A program made the translations under genes and the position numbers. 64,000 nucleotides of DNA from Altererythrobacter sp. KTW20L (GTDB lineage Bacteria; Pseudomonadota; Alphaproteobacteria; Sphingomonadales; Sphingomonadaceae). Location: positions 1-64,000 of the forward strand of contig NZ_JAMFLH010000010.1 of NCBI RefSeq assembly GCF_023501975.1. Reading direction: 5' to 3'. Position 1 is the first letter of the stretch; each line of letters begins with the position of its first letter. The notes below the pieces were generated by a model. The model was given only the letters and a program-made list of their open reading frames with translations. It searched no databases and was not told where the DNA came from. This document shows, piece after piece, positions 62,476 through 64,000 of this stretch.

Positions 62476-64000
62476 TTATCCTGCCTGGACGCGTTGATGG
62501 AGCCGCTCGATCACATCGAGCGAGGAGGTAATCGCACCTTCGATCCAGCCGCCGATGTACGAGGCGTGCTCGCCCGCCACCATGAAGCGGCCATCGATCT
62601 CGCACAGGTTGCGATAGTGGGTGGCGCGGCTTTCCTCGCTCCACATGCCGAAGCAGCCCAGAGTCCACGGCACGCGGTGCCAGCCGACGGAAATGCCGTT
62701 CATGAACTCTTCCCGATATTGCGGGTGGATCTGCGCCCCCCAGTCCACCGCACGCTGCACCCGCTGGGCGGGTGACTGGCCGGTCAGTTCATAGGACATG
62801 GCCCCGCCGGTATAGGCCCCCAGCAAGACGCCCGGCCCGCGCGAACCATAGCCATAGCTGGGATAGGAAATCTGGCTGATCGGCAGGTTGGTGCTGGTGA
62901 TGCCGCCAAAGATCTGTTCGTCCTGCTCCCAGAAGCGGCGCTTGAATTCCAGCCCGATCTTGACGCTGGGACGATAGGGCACGGCCTTGATGGCGGCGGC
63001 CAGCGGAGCGTTCACGTTGAGCGGGATCTGCGCCAGGACAGAAAGCGGAATGGTGCAGATGCAATAGTCTGCCCGCGCGCTCAGCCGCTCCTCGGTGCGG
63101 GTATCCATATAGTCCACCGTCACACCGCTATCGTCCTGGCTGATGGCGGTGACCTTGGAATTGAGCCTGATGAGGTGGCCTACCGCCCGGTCGAACCCGG
63201 CAGCGATCTGGCCCATGCCGCCGACCGGCTGGAAGATTGCGTGCTGGTGTTCGTTGCTGAGATGGGTGCCGATGTTGCGCCACATGCCCGATTTCAACAC
63301 GGTGGAGATGTCGAGCGGATCGGACGGGATCGGTTCCGCAGTCAGGCCGCCGCCGGGGCCCTTGCTCCACCCGCGCCGCCGGGCAGATTCCGCGCTTCTG
63401 ACATAGCGCATATTGCTGTCGAGCGCGCCCCACGAACGCAGAGATTCCAGCAGGATTTCGGCATCCTCTGCCGTAACCGCATCGTTCAGCGCGTTCTGGT
63501 TGACCGCCTTTGCCAGCAGTTCGGAGACATGGCCGTAATAGTCGGCCTGGATGGTCTTGTAGCGCTGTGGTTGCCCGCCGAAGGCGGAGGTGGAGTGGAG
63601 ATAGGCGTTGTAATTGTTCTGCTGGAAGGGTTCCAGCGCCACGCCCAGTTCCTGGCAATAGTGGATCAGCCCGCCATGCTCTGTCGGGATGCGCCAGGGG
63701 CCGGGGTTGATGTAGTTGCCTTCCGCAAACTCGCAGGTCTGCGTGGCACCGCCCAGTTCGGTAAAGGTGTCGCCGCCCTTGATGGTCCAGGCGCGCCCGC
63801 CGACGCGGGGGTTGTATTCGAGGACTTTCACCTCGTAGCCCGCACGGCTCAGTTCCAGCGCCGCGACCATCCCGGCCACACCCGCGCCCAGCACCAGAAC
63901 CGACTTGCCCTTGGCCCCGCCGTCCAGCTTGATCGGTCCGGTGAAGGTGGATGCGTGGGCCTGGTTGAGGGGGGCCATGGCCATCAGCATGGCGCCGGCC
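62476..64000 (-). CDS. FAD-dependent amine oxidase family protein (5' end beyond the window)
   Basis: At least 505 residues of a flavin monoamine-oxidase-type protein. The FAD motif is SVLVLGAGVAGMVAALELSR with the Glu at LEYNP and the GG loop in RVGGRAWTIKGGDTFTELGG. The substrate domain has GMWRNIGTHLSNEHQHAIFQ and YCICTIPLSVLAQIPL, and the C-terminal FAD contact is FMVAGEHASYIGGWIEGAIT. The first visible residues MLMAMAPLNQAHAS look like the end of a signal peptide whose beginning, perhaps a Tat motif, lies past 64000; the frame is open to the edge. With cytochrome c next door it is probably a periplasmic amine dehydrogenase making imines. Confidence 0.85.
   Translation of the reverse strand, partial: AGAMLMAMAPLNQAHASTFTGPIKLDGGAKGKSVLVLGAGVAGMVAALELSRAGYEVKVLEYNPRVGGRAWTIKGGDTFTELGGATQTCEFAEGNYINPGPWRIPTEHGGLIHYCQELGVALEPFQQNNYNAYLHSTSAFGGQPQRYKTIQADYYGHVSELLAKAVNQNALNDAVTAEDAEILLESLRSWGALDSNMRYVRSAESARRRGWSKGPGGGLTAEPIPSDPLDISTVLKSGMWRNIGTHLSNEHQHAIFQPVGGMGQIAAGFDRAVGHLIRLNSKVTAISQDDSGVTVDYMDTRTEERLSARADYCICTIPLSVLAQIPLNVNAPLAAAIKAVPYRPSVKIGLEFKRRFWEQDEQIFGGITSTNLPISQISYPSYGYGSRGPGVLLGAYTGGAMSYELTGQSPAQRVQRAVDWGAQIHPQYREEFMNGISVGWHRVPWTLGCFGMWSEESRATHYRNLCEIDGRFMVAGEHASYIGGWIEGAITSSLDVIERLHQRVQAG

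Noticed and set aside
1-64000. CRISPR array, tRNA or rRNA genes
   Set aside because: No regularly spaced direct repeats, CCA-ended cloverleaf-like segments or conserved rRNA stretches were recognised by eye; a dedicated scan (tRNAscan-SE, Infernal) could not be run.

Overview
The window looks like a high-GC alphaproteobacterium of the Sphingomonadales (Sphingomonas, Novosphingobium or Sphingobium type). The grounds are three or four TonB-dependent receptors, a UrcA-family protein, IS6-type insertion sequences, AAHS-type transport and repeated oxidative catabolic modules typical of sphingomonads. No rRNA, tRNA or CRISPR array was seen. The genus is inferred from gene content only.

Layout. (1) 1-19 kb is a mobile, eroded region. 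It holds three IS6-like copies (43-923 minus, 13744-14603 plus, 18286-18916 plus but internally deleted), two more IS6-like fragments and two solo IS ends. Between them lie an ECF sigma factor with a Ser/Thr kinase, a 2248-residue autotransporter, a TetR/SDR pair, a beheaded Eco29kI-like restriction nuclease, a G8-domain beta-helix protein and the tail of an unidentified gene cut by an IS. (2) 19-31.5 kb is oxidative catabolism: two GMC flavoprotein oxidoreductases, an aldehyde dehydrogenase, a DUF819 membrane protein, a P450 and a CapA-like protein. It continues with a decayed operon of a lignostilbene-dioxygenase-like gene, a 4-cresol-dehydrogenase-like flavoprotein, cytochrome c and two Tat-signal proteins. 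(3) 31.5-38.7 kb has an in-frame flavoprotein::MarR fusion followed by a BtuB/BtuF/BtuC/BtuD-like uptake operon and a convergent MarR gene whose frame runs into btuD. (4) 39-52 kb has a second G8 protein, then a compact catabolic unit: MarR, DUF3237-hydrolase-DUF3237, TonB receptor, NTF2-like protein, AAHS transporter, and DAAO-like flavoprotein plus cytochrome c. (5) 52-64 kb has a hybrid kinase and LuxR-type response regulator, UrcA, two exported RidA proteins, two TonB receptors, and cytochrome c with an FAD amine oxidase that runs off the window.

How it may work together. The mix (GMC alcohol oxidases, ALDH, DUF3237 pair, lignostilbene dioxygenase, 4-alkylphenol flavoprotein, AAHS transporter) suggests catabolism of lignin-type aromatic dimers or alkylphenols. 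This is an inference. Three times an exported or probably exported flavoprotein sits next to a small cytochrome c, so electrons probably go straight to the periplasmic respiratory chain.

Three sets of repeated palindromes define candidate regulons: a LacI/GalR-type operator (four sites, 23.9-31.3 kb), a TTGAC-N3-4-TCAAC operator with the -35 box inside it (three sites, 42.6, 45.3 and 50.1 kb, next to a MarR gene), and TACGCCAAAYGGCGTA (two sites, 55.7 and 56.5 kb). Several gene boundaries between 28 and 38 kb look like deletion scars.
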